A stretch of DNA of 37,852 nt from CAZKGE01 sp964636405 (GTDB taxonomy: Bacteria; Bacillota; Clostridia; Christensenellales; CAG-138): the NCBI GenBank assembly GCA_964636405.1, contig CAZWSI010000021.1, positions 1-37,852 on the forward strand, written 5' to 3'. Positions 7,881 to 14,788 of the stretch are shown here, in pieces (the stretch's first letter is position 1; every line of letters starts with the position of its first letter). A program made the translations under genes and the position numbers. The notes beneath the pieces are model-generated. The model saw nothing but the letters and a program-made list of their open reading frames with translations, searched no databases and was not told where the DNA came from.

Positions 7881-9122
7881 TTAAATCATGGGCACAAGAT
7901 ACCCGCCGTTTGCAAGGGCGAAGGATTTGCCCGCAAGATACGCGTTGTCCGCGAGGCTTGCGTCGTAGTAGAGGGAAAAGCCGTTGCCAAGGATGTTTGT
8001 AAAGCGCCCGTCCGCGTTTTTCAGCGCGCCGATATAGGAATCCTCCGTCAGCGACAGCCGGCTCGACGCGTCCAGCTCCACGGAGAAGCTGCGCGGATCG
8101 TCGGAAAGGAACGCGCCCGTAAGCAGGCTGCCGTTTGTCAGCACGAGCGAGCACACGCTCTCCGGCCCCGCCTCGAGCAGGCCAGAAAGCGTTTGGCCGT
8201 CGCACTCGACGCGCAGCGAACCCGCCGTCACGGACAGCAGCTTGCCGGAGGGGTTTTCCGCCGTTACGCCCGACAGGCGCACGCGCGCGGCCGGATGCGA
8301 CGCGGTGATCAGCGCAGCCTCGCCCGTCGCCGTGAGAAAGCCGCCGGTAAGCTCGCACACGGCAAGCGCGGCTGGCATAGCGGCGTTTTGCTCCGACGAG
8401 GCCTGTTCCGCCGCGCCGCTCCCCGCAACAAACGAGACGCCGCCCGCGCCGGTGAGCGCGGCGTTCGTGCAGGCCGCATTGCCCGCGCCTGCAAGCTGGA
8501 GGCAGGGCGCGGCAAGGCTCTTAAACGTGCCGCCGCCAAGTACGGCGCTTCCGCCCGCGATGGATACGCAGGGCGAGCCGGCGCCCTCGGCGGAAAGCTT
8601 TGCGTCGGCGGTGAGCGCCGCGCCGCCGGATACGGCGGAGAGCGCGGGCGCGTCCGCGCCGGAGGTTACGATCATGCCGCCCTGCAACGTGACGGAGGCG
8701 CTTTCGCCCATCACGTGCACACCGATCGCGCCAAGCGCGTTGGTGGTCACAAGGCTGTCAAAGGCCGCGAGCGACGAGCCTGCCGCCACATTTACGGCGG
8801 CGTTGCAGCCCTGCGCGCGGCACAGAAGCGGCTGCGCGGTATCGCCCGTTTTGCTTACATCCGAGCCCGTGAGCGTGAGCGCGCCGCCGCCGCGCACCAG
8901 CACGGAGATTTCGTCCGGCTCGGCGGAGGCATATCCGCCGCCGGAGAGCGTCTCTGCTTCGCCGTCGAGCACAAGCACGCCCGCGAGCGCATGGCCATCC
9001 CACCCGCCCAATACGGCGGGCGCGGCCGTTTGCTCGGGCGCGGCCGTTGGCGCGGGCGTCTTGTCCCGCCCCTTGCAGCCAACGAGCAGGAGCACGGCGC
9101 AAATGATACAGAACAATCGCAT
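7881..9122 (-). CDS. Putative surface lipoprotein with beta-helix-like repeats (DUF4353-like)
   Basis: About 413 residues. The N-terminus (MRLFCIICAVLLLVGC) is a short lipoprotein signal with the lipobox cysteine at residue 16, so the protein should be lipid-anchored outside the cell. A Thr/Pro/Ala linker follows, then many short irregular repeats rich in Gly, Ser, Ala and Val (GGGALTLTGS, GESASVTLQGGMIV, GGAALTADAKLSA, SIAGGSAVLGGGTF), as in right-handed parallel beta-helix and carbohydrate-binding DUF4353-like proteins. No catalytic motif was recognised. ATG 9122 is chosen because AGGAG lies 7 nt upstream; an ATG six bases earlier is only 1 nt from that site. It lies 86 nt after deoC on the same strand with no evident promoter between, so read-through is possible. 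Confidence 0.65.
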   Translation of the reverse strand: MRLFCIICAVLLLVGCKGRDKTPAPTAAPEQTAAPAVLGGWDGHALAGVLVLDGEAETLSGGGYASAEPDEISVLVRGGGALTLTGSDVSKTGDTAQPLLCRAQGCNAAVNVAAGSSLAAFDSLVTTNALGAIGVHVMGESASVTLQGGMIVTSGADAPALSAVSGGAALTADAKLSAEGAGSPCVSIAGGSAVLGGGTFKSLAAPCLQLAGAGNAACTNAALTGAGGVSFVAGSGAAEQASSEQNAAMPAALAVCELTGGFLTATGEAALITASHPAARVRLSGVTAENPSGKLLSVTAGSLRVECDGQTLSGLLEAGPESVCSLVLTNGSLLTGAFLSDDPRSFSVELDASSRLSLTEDSYIGALKNADGRFTNILGNGFSLYYDASLADNAYLAGKSFALANGGYLVPMI

Positions 9123-9208
9123 TTTCATGCTCCTATCATGGCTTTCAGTTGTGTCCGCCGCATGTCCGGCGTATGAACGATTCGTAATTTCAACCGCCAA
9201 AAAGCGCG

Positions 9209-9862
9209 TTAGCCCTCCAAAATCTTCCGGGAGGAGCTTGCGCCGATGCGGGTCGCGCCGCTTGCGAGCATGGCCTCGGCCTGCCCGCGCGTGCGCACGC
9301 CGCCCGAGGCCTTTACGCCCATGTCCGGGCCGACCGCCGCGCGCATGAGCGCGATGTCCGCCTCCGTGGCGCCGCCCGTGGAAAAGCCGGTGGAGGTTTT
9401 CACAAAATCCGCGCCCGCTTCCTTCGCGGCAAGGCAGGAAAGGCGCTTTTCCTCGTCCGTAAGCAGGCAGGTTTCCAAAATGACCTTCACGAGCGCGCGG
9501 CCGCGCACGGCCTCGGTCACGGCGCGAATATCGGCCGCCACGCCAGCCCAGTCGCCCGCCTTGGCAAGGCCCACGTTTTGCACCATGTCCACCTCGTCCG
9601 CGCCGTTTTCCACGCAGCTTTGGGCTTCAAAGGCCTTGACCGCGCTCGAGGTCGCGCCCAGCGGAAAGCCCACCACCGCGCAGGTCTTTACGCCGCTTCC
9701 CTTTAGGCTGGCATGCACGAGCGGCACGTAGAAGGCGTTTACGCACACGCTGGCTGTGCCGTAGCGCACGGCCTCGGCGCATACGGCGCAAATTTCCTCG
9801 GGCGTCGCGTCCGGCCGGAGCAGGGTGTGATCGATGGTTTTTGCAAGCGTTTTATCGTCCAT
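9209..9862 (-). CDS. deoC: Deoxyribose-phosphate aldolase
   Basis: 217-residue class I aldolase that splits 2-deoxy-D-ribose 5-phosphate into glyceraldehyde 3-phosphate and acetaldehyde in deoxynucleoside salvage. The Schiff-base lysine is in FVKTSTGF; the second active-site lysine is in GVKASGGVR and the aspartate in DEVDMVQNVG. The N-terminal IDHTLLRPDAT is characteristic. Full length. Start ATG 9862 has AAGGAGATA upstream, inside the end of the rubrerythrin gene, whose stop codon is 1 nt away; the two are a tight operon. None of the usual deo partners (deoD, deoB, pdp) is present in the window. Confidence 0.97.
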   Translation of the reverse strand: MDDKTLAKTIDHTLLRPDATPEEICAVCAEAVRYGTASVCVNAFYVPLVHASLKGSGVKTCAVVGFPLGATSSAVKAFEAQSCVENGADEVDMVQNVGLAKAGDWAGVAADIRAVTEAVRGRALVKVILETCLLTDEEKRLSCLAAKEAGADFVKTSTGFSTGGATEADIALMRAAVGPDMGVKASGGVRTRGQAEAMLASGATRIGASSSRKILEG

Positions 9863-9863
9863 A

Positions 9864-10406
9864 TTAGAAGTATCTCCTTAAAAGCCCCTCAAAACCCCTG
9901 CCGTGCCGCGCTTCGTCGCGCGCCATTTCGTGCACGGTGTCGTGGATGGCGTCGAGGCTCTTCTCCTTGGCAAGCTTTGCCAGCTTCGTTTTGCCCGCGG
10001 TCGCGCCCAGCTCCGCCTCCGCGCGCAGCTCGAGGTTGCGCTTGGTGGAGGGCGTCAGCACCTCGCCCAGCAGCTCGGCGAATTTAGCCGCGTGCTCGGC
10101 CTCCTCGAACGCGTAGCGCTGGAACGCCTCCCCAATCTCCGGGTAGCCCTCGCGGTCGGCCACGCGCGACATGGCCAGGTACATGCCCACCTCGCTGCAT
10201 TCGCCCTCGAAATTCGCGCGCAGGCCGGCAAGCAGCTCGGGCTCGACCCCGGCGGCCACGCCCAGCACGTGCTCGGAGGGATACGCCTTGGGCTCCGCGT
10301 CGAGCGCAACAAATTTTTCGGCGGGCACGCGGCAGGTGGGGCAGGAGATGGGCGGGTGGTCGCCTTCATAGATGTAGCCGCACACGGTGCAACGGAATTT
10401 TTTCAT
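9864..10406 (-). CDS. rbr: Reverse rubrerythrin (rubredoxin domain first)
   Basis: 180-residue non-haem iron protein that reduces hydrogen peroxide in anaerobes. An N-terminal rubredoxin-like domain has two CXXC pairs (CTVC and CPTC), followed by a ferritin-like diiron domain with the ligand motifs FEGECSE, FEEAEHAAKF and MARDEARHGRGF. The domain order is the reverse of classical rubrerythrin, as in the clostridial RevRbr proteins. The start is ATG 10406 (MKKFRCTVCGY), with GGGAGG about 9 nt upstream; the frame is open to 10505 but the extension lacks homology and crosses the promoter. The rubredoxin-headed FAD oxidoreductase at 24094 is a plausible electron donor type in the same window, though not adjacent. 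Confidence 0.9.
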   Translation of the reverse strand: MKKFRCTVCGYIYEGDHPPISCPTCRVPAEKFVALDAEPKAYPSEHVLGVAAGVEPELLAGLRANFEGECSEVGMYLAMSRVADREGYPEIGEAFQRYAFEEAEHAAKFAELLGEVLTPSTKRNLELRAEAELGATAGKTKLAKLAKEKSLDAIHDTVHEMARDEARHGRGFEGLLRRYF

Positions 10407-10472
10407 GTTCGTCAGCCTCCCGATTTTTGTTGAAAGTGGGGAATCCCGCGCGAAAGCGGGGGGATATGAAAC

Positions 10473-10501
10473 AGTATATCTTGTGATATGTGAACAATCA
10501 A
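10473..10501 (-). promoter_or_regulatory. Promoter for rbr-deoC
   Basis: On the minus strand, TTGATT (10501-10496), 17 nt, TATACT (10478-10473). An inverted repeat, TTGTGA (10482-10487) and TCACAA (10502-10507), spans the spacer and -35, a sensible place for a repressor. The 5-prime leader is about 60 nt. Confidence 0.65.
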
Positions 10502-10541
10502 TCACAAAATAGGGGAAATCGATGCAATTCCACCCAGCATT

Positions 10542-10550
10542 TGGTATACT
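10542..10550 (+). promoter_or_regulatory. Extended -10 promoter for the dacF-like gene
   Basis: TGGTATACT, an extended -10 with TATACT at 10545-10550. There is no convincing -35, which extended -10 promoters tolerate. It is divergent from the rbr promoter; the leader to ATG 10588 is about 30 nt. Confidence 0.5.
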
Positions 10551-10587
10551 GTGCGCGATCCAATATAAATGGATACGGGAGATAGGG

Positions 10588-12051
10588 ATGAAACGGATTT
10601 TAATGCTACTGCTGGCTGCGGCGCTGCTGCTTGCGCCCGCCGCCGCGCTTGCCGAATTTGATTATAGCGCCGTGCCTACGCCCGCCGTGATCGTGACGGA
10701 CGGCTACGATACGGGCGAGGTCTTTTTTGAGCGCGGCGCGGATACGCGCGCCTACCCCGCGAGCACGACCAAGATCATGACCTGCATTCTGGCTTTGGAA
10801 AGCGGGCGGCTCGACGAGCAGGTGACCGTGGGCAACGAGGTGCTCGAGGGCTTTACCAAGTACAGCTCGCTCCTCTATGGCGACGCGTTTATGCAGGTGG
10901 GCGAGCAGTATACGCTGCGCGACCTTGTGTACGGGCTTATGCTGGTTTCGGGCAACGACGCGGGCGCGGCCATCGCCGTGCACGTGGGCGGCTCCATTGA
11001 GGGCTTTGTGGCCCTGATGAACGACAAGGCCGCCGAGCTGGGCATGAAGAACACGCACTTTGCCAACCCGCACGGCGTGCACAGCGAAAATCACTATACC
11101 ACCGCGCGGGATATGGCCAAGCTCACCGCCTACGCCCTGCAAAACGACGATTTCCGCGCCGTCTGCGCAACGAAAACCTATACGCTGCCCGGCAACGCGC
11201 TCCACGCCAGCTATACGCTGAGCAACACCAATAAGCTCGTCCGCAAACCGGATTCCGATGCGGAAAGCTATGTATATGAGTTCGCCATCGGCATAAAGAC
11301 CGGCGATACGAACGCCGCGGGCAAGTGCCTTGTGGCGGCGGCCGAAAAGGACGGCGCGCGGCTGATTGCGGTGCTGCTCGGCGACACGGCCGATCTCTAC
11401 GGCGGCGACGCGGCCATGGCTCAAAACGGCCGCTTCATCCACGCGGCGGCCATCTTTGAGGATATCTTTTCCGCCAAATACGAGCTGGTCAGCGCGGATA
11501 CGCTGGGCCTGCCCGCCACGGTTTCCGTGCCCGTATCGGGCGCGAGCCCCGAGGACGCACCGGATGGCGCGCTGGAAGTGGCCGTTCCCCTCGCGGGCGT
11601 CTCTTTGCGCGCGCTGCCCGCGGAGCTTTCCCGCTACCGGGCCGACGCGGCTTCCATCACCGTGGAAACGCGGCTTGTCGCCTCCGTGGAAGCGCCTGTC
11701 GCGGCGGGCACCTATCTGGGCGACGCGATCTATTCCTATAAGGGCCGCGTGCTTGCAAGCGCAGCGCTGCTTGCGCCGAAGGACGTGCGCGCGTATACGG
11801 AGATAACCACCCAGCCAGGCGATCCGGGCAGCTCGCCCGCGCCCGGCGCACCCTCGGCCACGGCCGCGCAGGGCGAGCGGGAGCCGGGCGAGGGCATAAG
11901 CCCGCTGCTGCTCGTGCTCATCGGCCTCGTCGTGCTTTTGATCGTGGTCATCGCGCTCTACGCCGCCGCGCAAAAGAAGGCGCGCGAGCGGGCCCGCCGG
12001 CGGCGCAAAAACGCGCGCAGGCAGCGCAGGGCGGATCAGTCGGGGGAATAA
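10588..12051 (+). CDS. D-alanyl-D-alanine carboxypeptidase (DacF-like, S11 family)
   Basis: 487 residues; a low-molecular-weight penicillin-binding protein trimming the terminal D-Ala of peptidoglycan pentapeptides outside the membrane. A signal peptide (1-22) is followed by the three S11 motifs: Ser59-Thr-Thr-Lys62 (SXXK), Ser121-Gly-Asn123 and Lys237-Thr-Gly239. A PBP5-type C-terminal beta domain covers about 310-425, then a Pro/Ala/Gly linker. A C-terminal transmembrane helix (about 445-465) is followed by a very basic tail (KKARERARRRRKNARRQRR); most PBP5 relatives use an amphipathic anchor instead. ATG 10588 has GGGAGATAGGG upstream and begins the signal peptide; the frame is open earlier but non-homologous. 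DacF-like and DacA-like paralogues cannot be told apart here. Confidence 0.93.
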   Translation: MKRILMLLLAAALLLAPAAALAEFDYSAVPTPAVIVTDGYDTGEVFFERGADTRAYPASTTKIMTCILALESGRLDEQVTVGNEVLEGFTKYSSLLYGDAFMQVGEQYTLRDLVYGLMLVSGNDAGAAIAVHVGGSIEGFVALMNDKAAELGMKNTHFANPHGVHSENHYTTARDMAKLTAYALQNDDFRAVCATKTYTLPGNALHASYTLSNTNKLVRKPDSDAESYVYEFAIGIKTGDTNAAGKCLVAAAEKDGARLIAVLLGDTADLYGGDAAMAQNGRFIHAAAIFEDIFSAKYELVSADTLGLPATVSVPVSGASPEDAPDGALEVAVPLAGVSLRALPAELSRYRADAASITVETRLVASVEAPVAAGTYLGDAIYSYKGRVLASAALLAPKDVRAYTEITTQPGDPGSSPAPGAPSATAAQGEREPGEGISPLLLVLIGLVVLLIVVIALYAAAQKKARERARRRRKNARRQRRADQSGE

Positions 12052-12090
12052 GCGGCACAACCCCATCCTTGGCTTTAGGAAAAGGATCTA

Positions 12091-12124
12091 ATACTATTTC
12101 TGAATGGTAATGCAAAAATAGTAT
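12091..12124. repeat. AT-rich inverted repeat downstream of the carboxypeptidase gene
   Basis: ATACTATTT (12091-12099) and AAATAGTAT (12116-12124) are perfect 9-base arms around a 16-base loop. It lies 40 nt after the dacF-like stop. There is no T-run directly after it, so it is not a convincing terminator; it could be a transcript-end hairpin or an operator. Confidence 0.5.
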
Positions 12125-12125
12125 A

Positions 12126-12188
12126 AGAAGGCAGTCCGTTTGCACGCGATCGGCAATTGCGACCGATGCGCGGCAACGCCTGCCTTCT
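12126..12188. repeat. 63-base interrupted palindrome that can fold as one long hairpin
   Basis: Outer arms AGAAGGCAG (12126-12134) and CTGCCTTCT (12180-12188) are perfect. Inside are TTGC against GCAA, CGCG against CGCG and ATCGG against CCGAT around a 9-base loop, about 22 pairs in all with small bulges. There is no T-run after either arm and no open reading frame worth calling. It lies upstream of, not inside, the oadB transcript predicted from the 12257 promoter. Confidence 0.55.
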
Positions 12189-12256
12189 GTTTGCGCGCGG
12201 CAGCACGCAGCCAGTCTTTTCAAAGCAACGCACCCATTTTCCCCCTTCGGCATATA

Positions 12257-12285
12257 TTGACAACGGATGAATTGACGAATATAAT
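12257..12285 (+). promoter_or_regulatory. Perfect-consensus sigma-A promoter for oadB
   Basis: TTGACA (12257-12262), exactly 17 nt, TATAAT (12280-12285): both hexamers and the spacing are consensus, the strongest promoter in the window. The start point is expected near 12292, giving a leader of about 240 nt before the oadB ATG. So strong a promoter with a long leader suggests control after initiation. Confidence 0.85.
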
Positions 12286-12291
12286 ATACTT

Positions 12292-12444
12292 GGCCGAGAA
12301 TGAGTGGTGGAGTCTGTCATAGAGCGCGTGCCATAGCGTTCTATTTATTCGAGTGCTGAGCCCAACGGCGTTGGCAGACCATGCCCGCGCCGGAGCGCGG
12401 ATGAGATAAGGACAGACAGGGCCCTTGTGGTTCTGTTTTTCTTT
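12292..12444 (+). ncRNA. Candidate riboswitch-like leader with a terminator-like expression platform
   Basis: P1, GTCTGTC (12312-12318) with GACAGAC (12411-12417), closes a junction of three hairpins. P2 pairs ATAGAGCGC (12319) with GCGTTCTAT (12336), 9 bp with one G-U. P3 pairs CTG plus CCAAC with GTTGG plus CAG (12356-12377). P4 pairs CAT plus CCGCGC with GCGCGG plus ATG (12380-12403), with a CGGA loop. Bases 12412-12416 of the P1 right arm can instead pair with TCTGT (12432-12436), immediately followed by TTTTTCTTT. P1 and this terminator-like hairpin are mutually exclusive, the layout of a transcriptional riboswitch that would be ON when P1 is stabilised. I do not recognise a known class. 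The remaining leader, 12445-12529, shows no further feature apart from AAAGGAAG, 17 nt before oadB. Confidence 0.45.
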
Positions 12445-12529
12445 ATACGGCGGGCGAAGTATGCGGCGGCGGCTTCCACGGCTTGTTTTCGGAATTCAAC
12501 GCCGGAAAGGAAGCACCGCTCAAAACGCT

Positions 12530-13648
12530 ATGGAAATTCTTTACACCTACCTTCTCCAGATTCAGTGGCAGCAGATCGTTATGTGGATCATCGGAGGCGT
12601 CCTGATTTATCTGGCCATCCGCAAGCAGATGGAGCCCTCGCTCCTGCTGCCCATCGGCTTTGGCGCAATCCTCGTCAACCTCCCCTTCTCCGGGGCCGTC
12701 ACGCAAATGGTGCGCGGCGTGGCCGAGGAGGGCGCGCTCAGCGTGCTCTTTGAAGCGGGCATTGCCAACGAGCTCTTTCCGCTGATGCTGTTTATCGGCA
12801 TCGGGGCCATGATCGATTTCGGCCCCCTGCTTTCCAATCCCAAGCTCATGCTCTTTGGCGCCGCGGCGCAGTTCGGCATTTTCTTTACGCTCTGCATGGC
12901 CTCCATGTTTTTCGATATCAACGACGCGGCTTCCATCGCCATCATTGGCGCGGCCGACGGCCCTACGTCCATCGTCGTGGCGCAGAAGCTGAATTCCAGG
13001 TATCTTGGCTCCATCATGGTCGCCGCCTATTCCTATATGGCGCTCGTGCCCATTATCCAGCCGCCGGTGATTAAGCTCCTTACCTCCAGGGCGGAGCGCC
13101 GCATCCGCATGGCGCCCGCCGCCCAGCCCGTTTCCAAGCTCACGCGCATCCTGTTCCCAATCCTCGTCACGCTCCTTGTAGGCTTGATTGCGCCCTCCTC
13201 CGCGTCGCTTGTGGGCTTCCTCATGTTCGGCAACCTCATTCGCGAGTGCGGCGTGCTCAATTCGCTCTCCGAAACCGCGCAGAAGGTGCTGGCAAACCTC
13301 ATCACGCTCTTTCTCGGCCTCACCATCGCAAGCCAGATGCAGGCCGAGCAGTTCCTCCGCGTGGAAACGCTGCTCATCCTCGGGCTGGGCCTCGTCGCCT
13401 TTATCTTCGATACGGCGGGCGGCGTGCTTTTCGCCAAGCTGCTGAATCTCTTCCTCAAGCAGAAAATCAATCCGATGATTGGCGCGGCGGGCATTTCGGC
13501 CTTCCCCATGTCGGGCCGCATCGTCCACAAAATGGGCCTTGCCGAGGACAATCAGAATTTCCTGCTCATGCACTCCATCGGCGTGAACGTGTCCGGGCAG
13601 ATCGCGTCCGTGATCGCGGGCGGGCTGATACTCAATTTTTTCATGTAA
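12530..13648 (+). CDS. oadB: Sodium ion-translocating decarboxylase beta subunit (OadB/GcdB/MmdB family)
   Basis: 372-residue integral membrane protein. In the known complexes it couples decarboxylation of carboxybiotin to sodium export. It opens with the family sequence GGVLIYLAIRKQMEPSLLLPIGFGAILVNLP, given here in two parts: GGVLIYLAIRKQMEP and SLLLPIGFGAILVNLP. It also carries the conserved GAADGPTSIVV segment with the aspartate implicated in ion coupling, and several hydrophobic helices. The start at ATG 12530 matches family N-termini; the frame is open to 12425, but that region belongs to the leader. The ribosome site is weak (AAAGGAAG, 17 nt away). No carboxyltransferase alpha or biotin carrier gene is adjacent, so substrate and partners are unknown; glutaconyl-, methylmalonyl- and oxaloacetate-specific versions cannot be separated. 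Confidence 0.9.
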   Translation: MEILYTYLLQIQWQQIVMWIIGGVLIYLAIRKQMEPSLLLPIGFGAILVNLPFSGAVTQMVRGVAEEGALSVLFEAGIANELFPLMLFIGIGAMIDFGPLLSNPKLMLFGAAAQFGIFFTLCMASMFFDINDAASIAIIGAADGPTSIVVAQKLNSRYLGSIMVAAYSYMALVPIIQPPVIKLLTSRAERRIRMAPAAQPVSKLTRILFPILVTLLVGLIAPSSASLVGFLMFGNLIRECGVLNSLSETAQKVLANLITLFLGLTIASQMQAEQFLRVETLLILGLGLVAFIFDTAGGVLFAKLLNLFLKQKINPMIGAAGISAFPMSGRIVHKMGLAEDNQNFLLMHSIGVNVSGQIASVIAGGLILNFFM

Positions 13649-13660
13649 GGAGAGGCGCAT

Positions 13661-13804
13661 ATGATTACGTTTAATCCGCTTGCATTCGTTGACAATCTTT
13701 ACTATATGGGCGTGGGCATGCTCGGCATCTTTGTGGTGATGGGCGCGGTAATCGCGCTCGTGCTCGTGCTTAACCGCGCGACCCGGCCCAGGGGCAACAA
13801 ATAA
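13661..13804 (+). CDS. 47-residue membrane protein, minimal OadG-like gamma subunit
   Basis: Translates as MITFNPLAFVDNLYYMGVGM, LGIFVVMGAVIALVLVLNRA, TRPRGNK (joined). One transmembrane helix (about 17-37), with GVGMLGIFVVMG resembling the membrane segment of sodium-pump gamma subunits, is followed by a short basic tail. Normal OadG proteins continue with a Pro/Ala-rich linker and a zinc-binding end; those are absent. AAGGAGA lies 6-7 nt before the ATG and the gene follows oadB by 12 nt, so translation is well supported. It probably assembles with OadB; that is inference from position and helix similarity. Confidence 0.75.
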   Translation: MITFNPLAFVDNLYYMGVGMLGIFVVMGAVIALVLVLNRATRPRGNK

Positions 13805-13828
13805 ACGCACGGCGGCAAAGCCGTATTT

Positions 13829-13867
13829 GCCTCGCAAGGACCTTTGCGCCTTGCGGGGCGTTTTTTT
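13829..13867 (+). terminator. Terminator of the oadB transcript
   Basis: GCCTCGCAAGG (13829-13839) pairs with CCTTGCGGGGC (13849-13859), 11 bp with one mismatch, and seven T residues follow (13861-13867). Confidence 0.85.
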
Positions 13868-13911
13868 GCGAAAAACTCTACGGAGCGTTTCTTTGCTTTT
13901 CCTTTTTCGGA

Positions 13912-13920
13912 TGCTATACT
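13912..13920 (+). promoter_or_regulatory. Extended -10 promoter for the HTH/SOR-like gene
   Basis: TGCTATACT: TG, one base, TATACT (13915-13920). The best -35 is the weak TTGCTT at 13893. The leader is about 20 nt, ending in the GGAGG ribosome site. Confidence 0.5.
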
Positions 13921-13944
13921 GATTGCCACGGAGGCGGAGGAACG

Positions 13945-14523
13945 ATGGACTGTGACAAGATGGGCGCCCTCATTCGCACGCTACGGCGCGCGCGGGGCCT
14001 TACGCAGCGGCAAATGGCCGATATGCTGCTGGTGAGCGACAAGGCCGTGTCCAAGTGGGAGCGCGGCATGGGCTGCCCGGACGTATCGCTGCTGCCCGGA
14101 TTAACCGAGCTTCTCGGCGTGCGGCCCGAAGCGCTGCTTGCGGGCCGGCTCGACGCGAACGATCCCTTGGGAGGCAATATGAAAAAACTGAAATTCTATG
14201 TGTGCCCGGACTGCGGCAATGTGATAACCGCCGCCGCCGAGGCCGCCGTGTGCTGCTGCGGAAAAAAGCTGACGCCGCTTACGCCCGCCCGGGCCGAGCA
14301 GCCCCTTTCCGTGGAAAGCGTGGAAAACGAGCGCTTTATCTCGTCGGAGCACGAAATGAGCAAGGCGCACTATATCTCCTTTGTCGCATTCCTGACGGGC
14401 GATACGCTCCTGCTGCGCAAGCTTTACCCCGAGTGGGATCTCCAGACCCGCCTGCCCGCGCTGGGCCACGGCACGCTTCTCTGGTACTGCACAAGGCACG
14501 GCTTGTTTTACCAGCTCGTGTAG
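13945..14523 (+). CDS. XRE-family HTH protein fused to a cysteine-rich, superoxide-reductase-like domain
   Basis: 192 residues. Residues 1-66 are an HTH_3 DNA-binding domain (IRTLRRARGLTQRQMADML, then SDKAVSKWERG). Residues 80-105 hold a zinc- or iron-binding pattern, CPDCG followed by VCCCG. The C-terminal half has SEHEMSKAHYISFVAFL and ends WYCTRHGLFYQ. The spacing HXMX3H and then CXXHGLF matches the iron-site signature of desulfoferrodoxin/neelaredoxin (HPMX3HYI and CNXHGLW), so the C-terminus is probably SOR-like. The first SOR histidine (EXXKHXP) was not found, so it may bind a metal as a sensor rather than catalyse. ATG 13945 has GGAGG. It is monocistronic. Confidence 0.8.
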   Translation: MDCDKMGALIRTLRRARGLTQRQMADMLLVSDKAVSKWERGMGCPDVSLLPGLTELLGVRPEALLAGRLDANDPLGGNMKKLKFYVCPDCGNVITAAAEAAVCCCGKKLTPLTPARAEQPLSVESVENERFISSEHEMSKAHYISFVAFLTGDTLLLRKLYPEWDLQTRLPALGHGTLLWYCTRHGLFYQLV

Positions 14524-14557
14524 GGGACGGGCGTGGGTGCGGGGACCGGGGGGACGC

Positions 14558-14604
14558 AAGGGGCGCTACCCCTTGACCCTGCCAAAGGGGCTTCGCCCCT
14601 TTGG
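14558..14604. repeat. Tandem-hairpin intergenic element
   Basis: Two adjacent palindromes: AAGGGG-CGCTA-CCCCTT (14558-14574), and a perfect 10-bp stem CCAAAGGGGC / GCCCCTTTGG with a TTC loop (14582-14604). No T-run follows. From memory, this type of GGGGC-rich paired hairpin recurs between genes in clostridial genomes, so a dispersed REP-like repeat is my best reading. The gene-free interval 14524-14788 otherwise holds only the terminator below. Confidence 0.5.
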
Positions 14605-14649
14605 AATCCCGTCTCTGACCGCGTTTTGTGCGTGCGCTTTAGCTTTTCC

Positions 14650-14687
14650 TACAAAAACAACTTGGCCCGGCAAGCTTTTGCCGGGCC
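14650..14687 (-). terminator. Terminator of the HD-nitroreductase-FNT-PIG-L operon
   Basis: A perfect 10-bp stem, GGCCCGGCAA with TTGCCGGGCC (14664-14687) and a 4-base loop, is followed on the minus strand by AAGTTGTTTTTGT. It lies about 100 nt after the last stop codon. Confidence 0.7.
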
Positions 14688-14788
14688 GAGTCTTTGTCTA
14701 TTTGCTTTCAGGGCGATTCCACGGGATTCCATAAGGGCATCGCCAAGGCTTTGAGCCCTAAACCGTTCCCACTCTCCGGTCGTTCCCC

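Noticed and set aside
12292..12529. T-box or a known vitamin riboswitch before oadB
   Set aside because: No T-box GGTGG antiterminator context, no TPP CTGAGA core, no cobalamin box and no SAM kink-turn motif were found.
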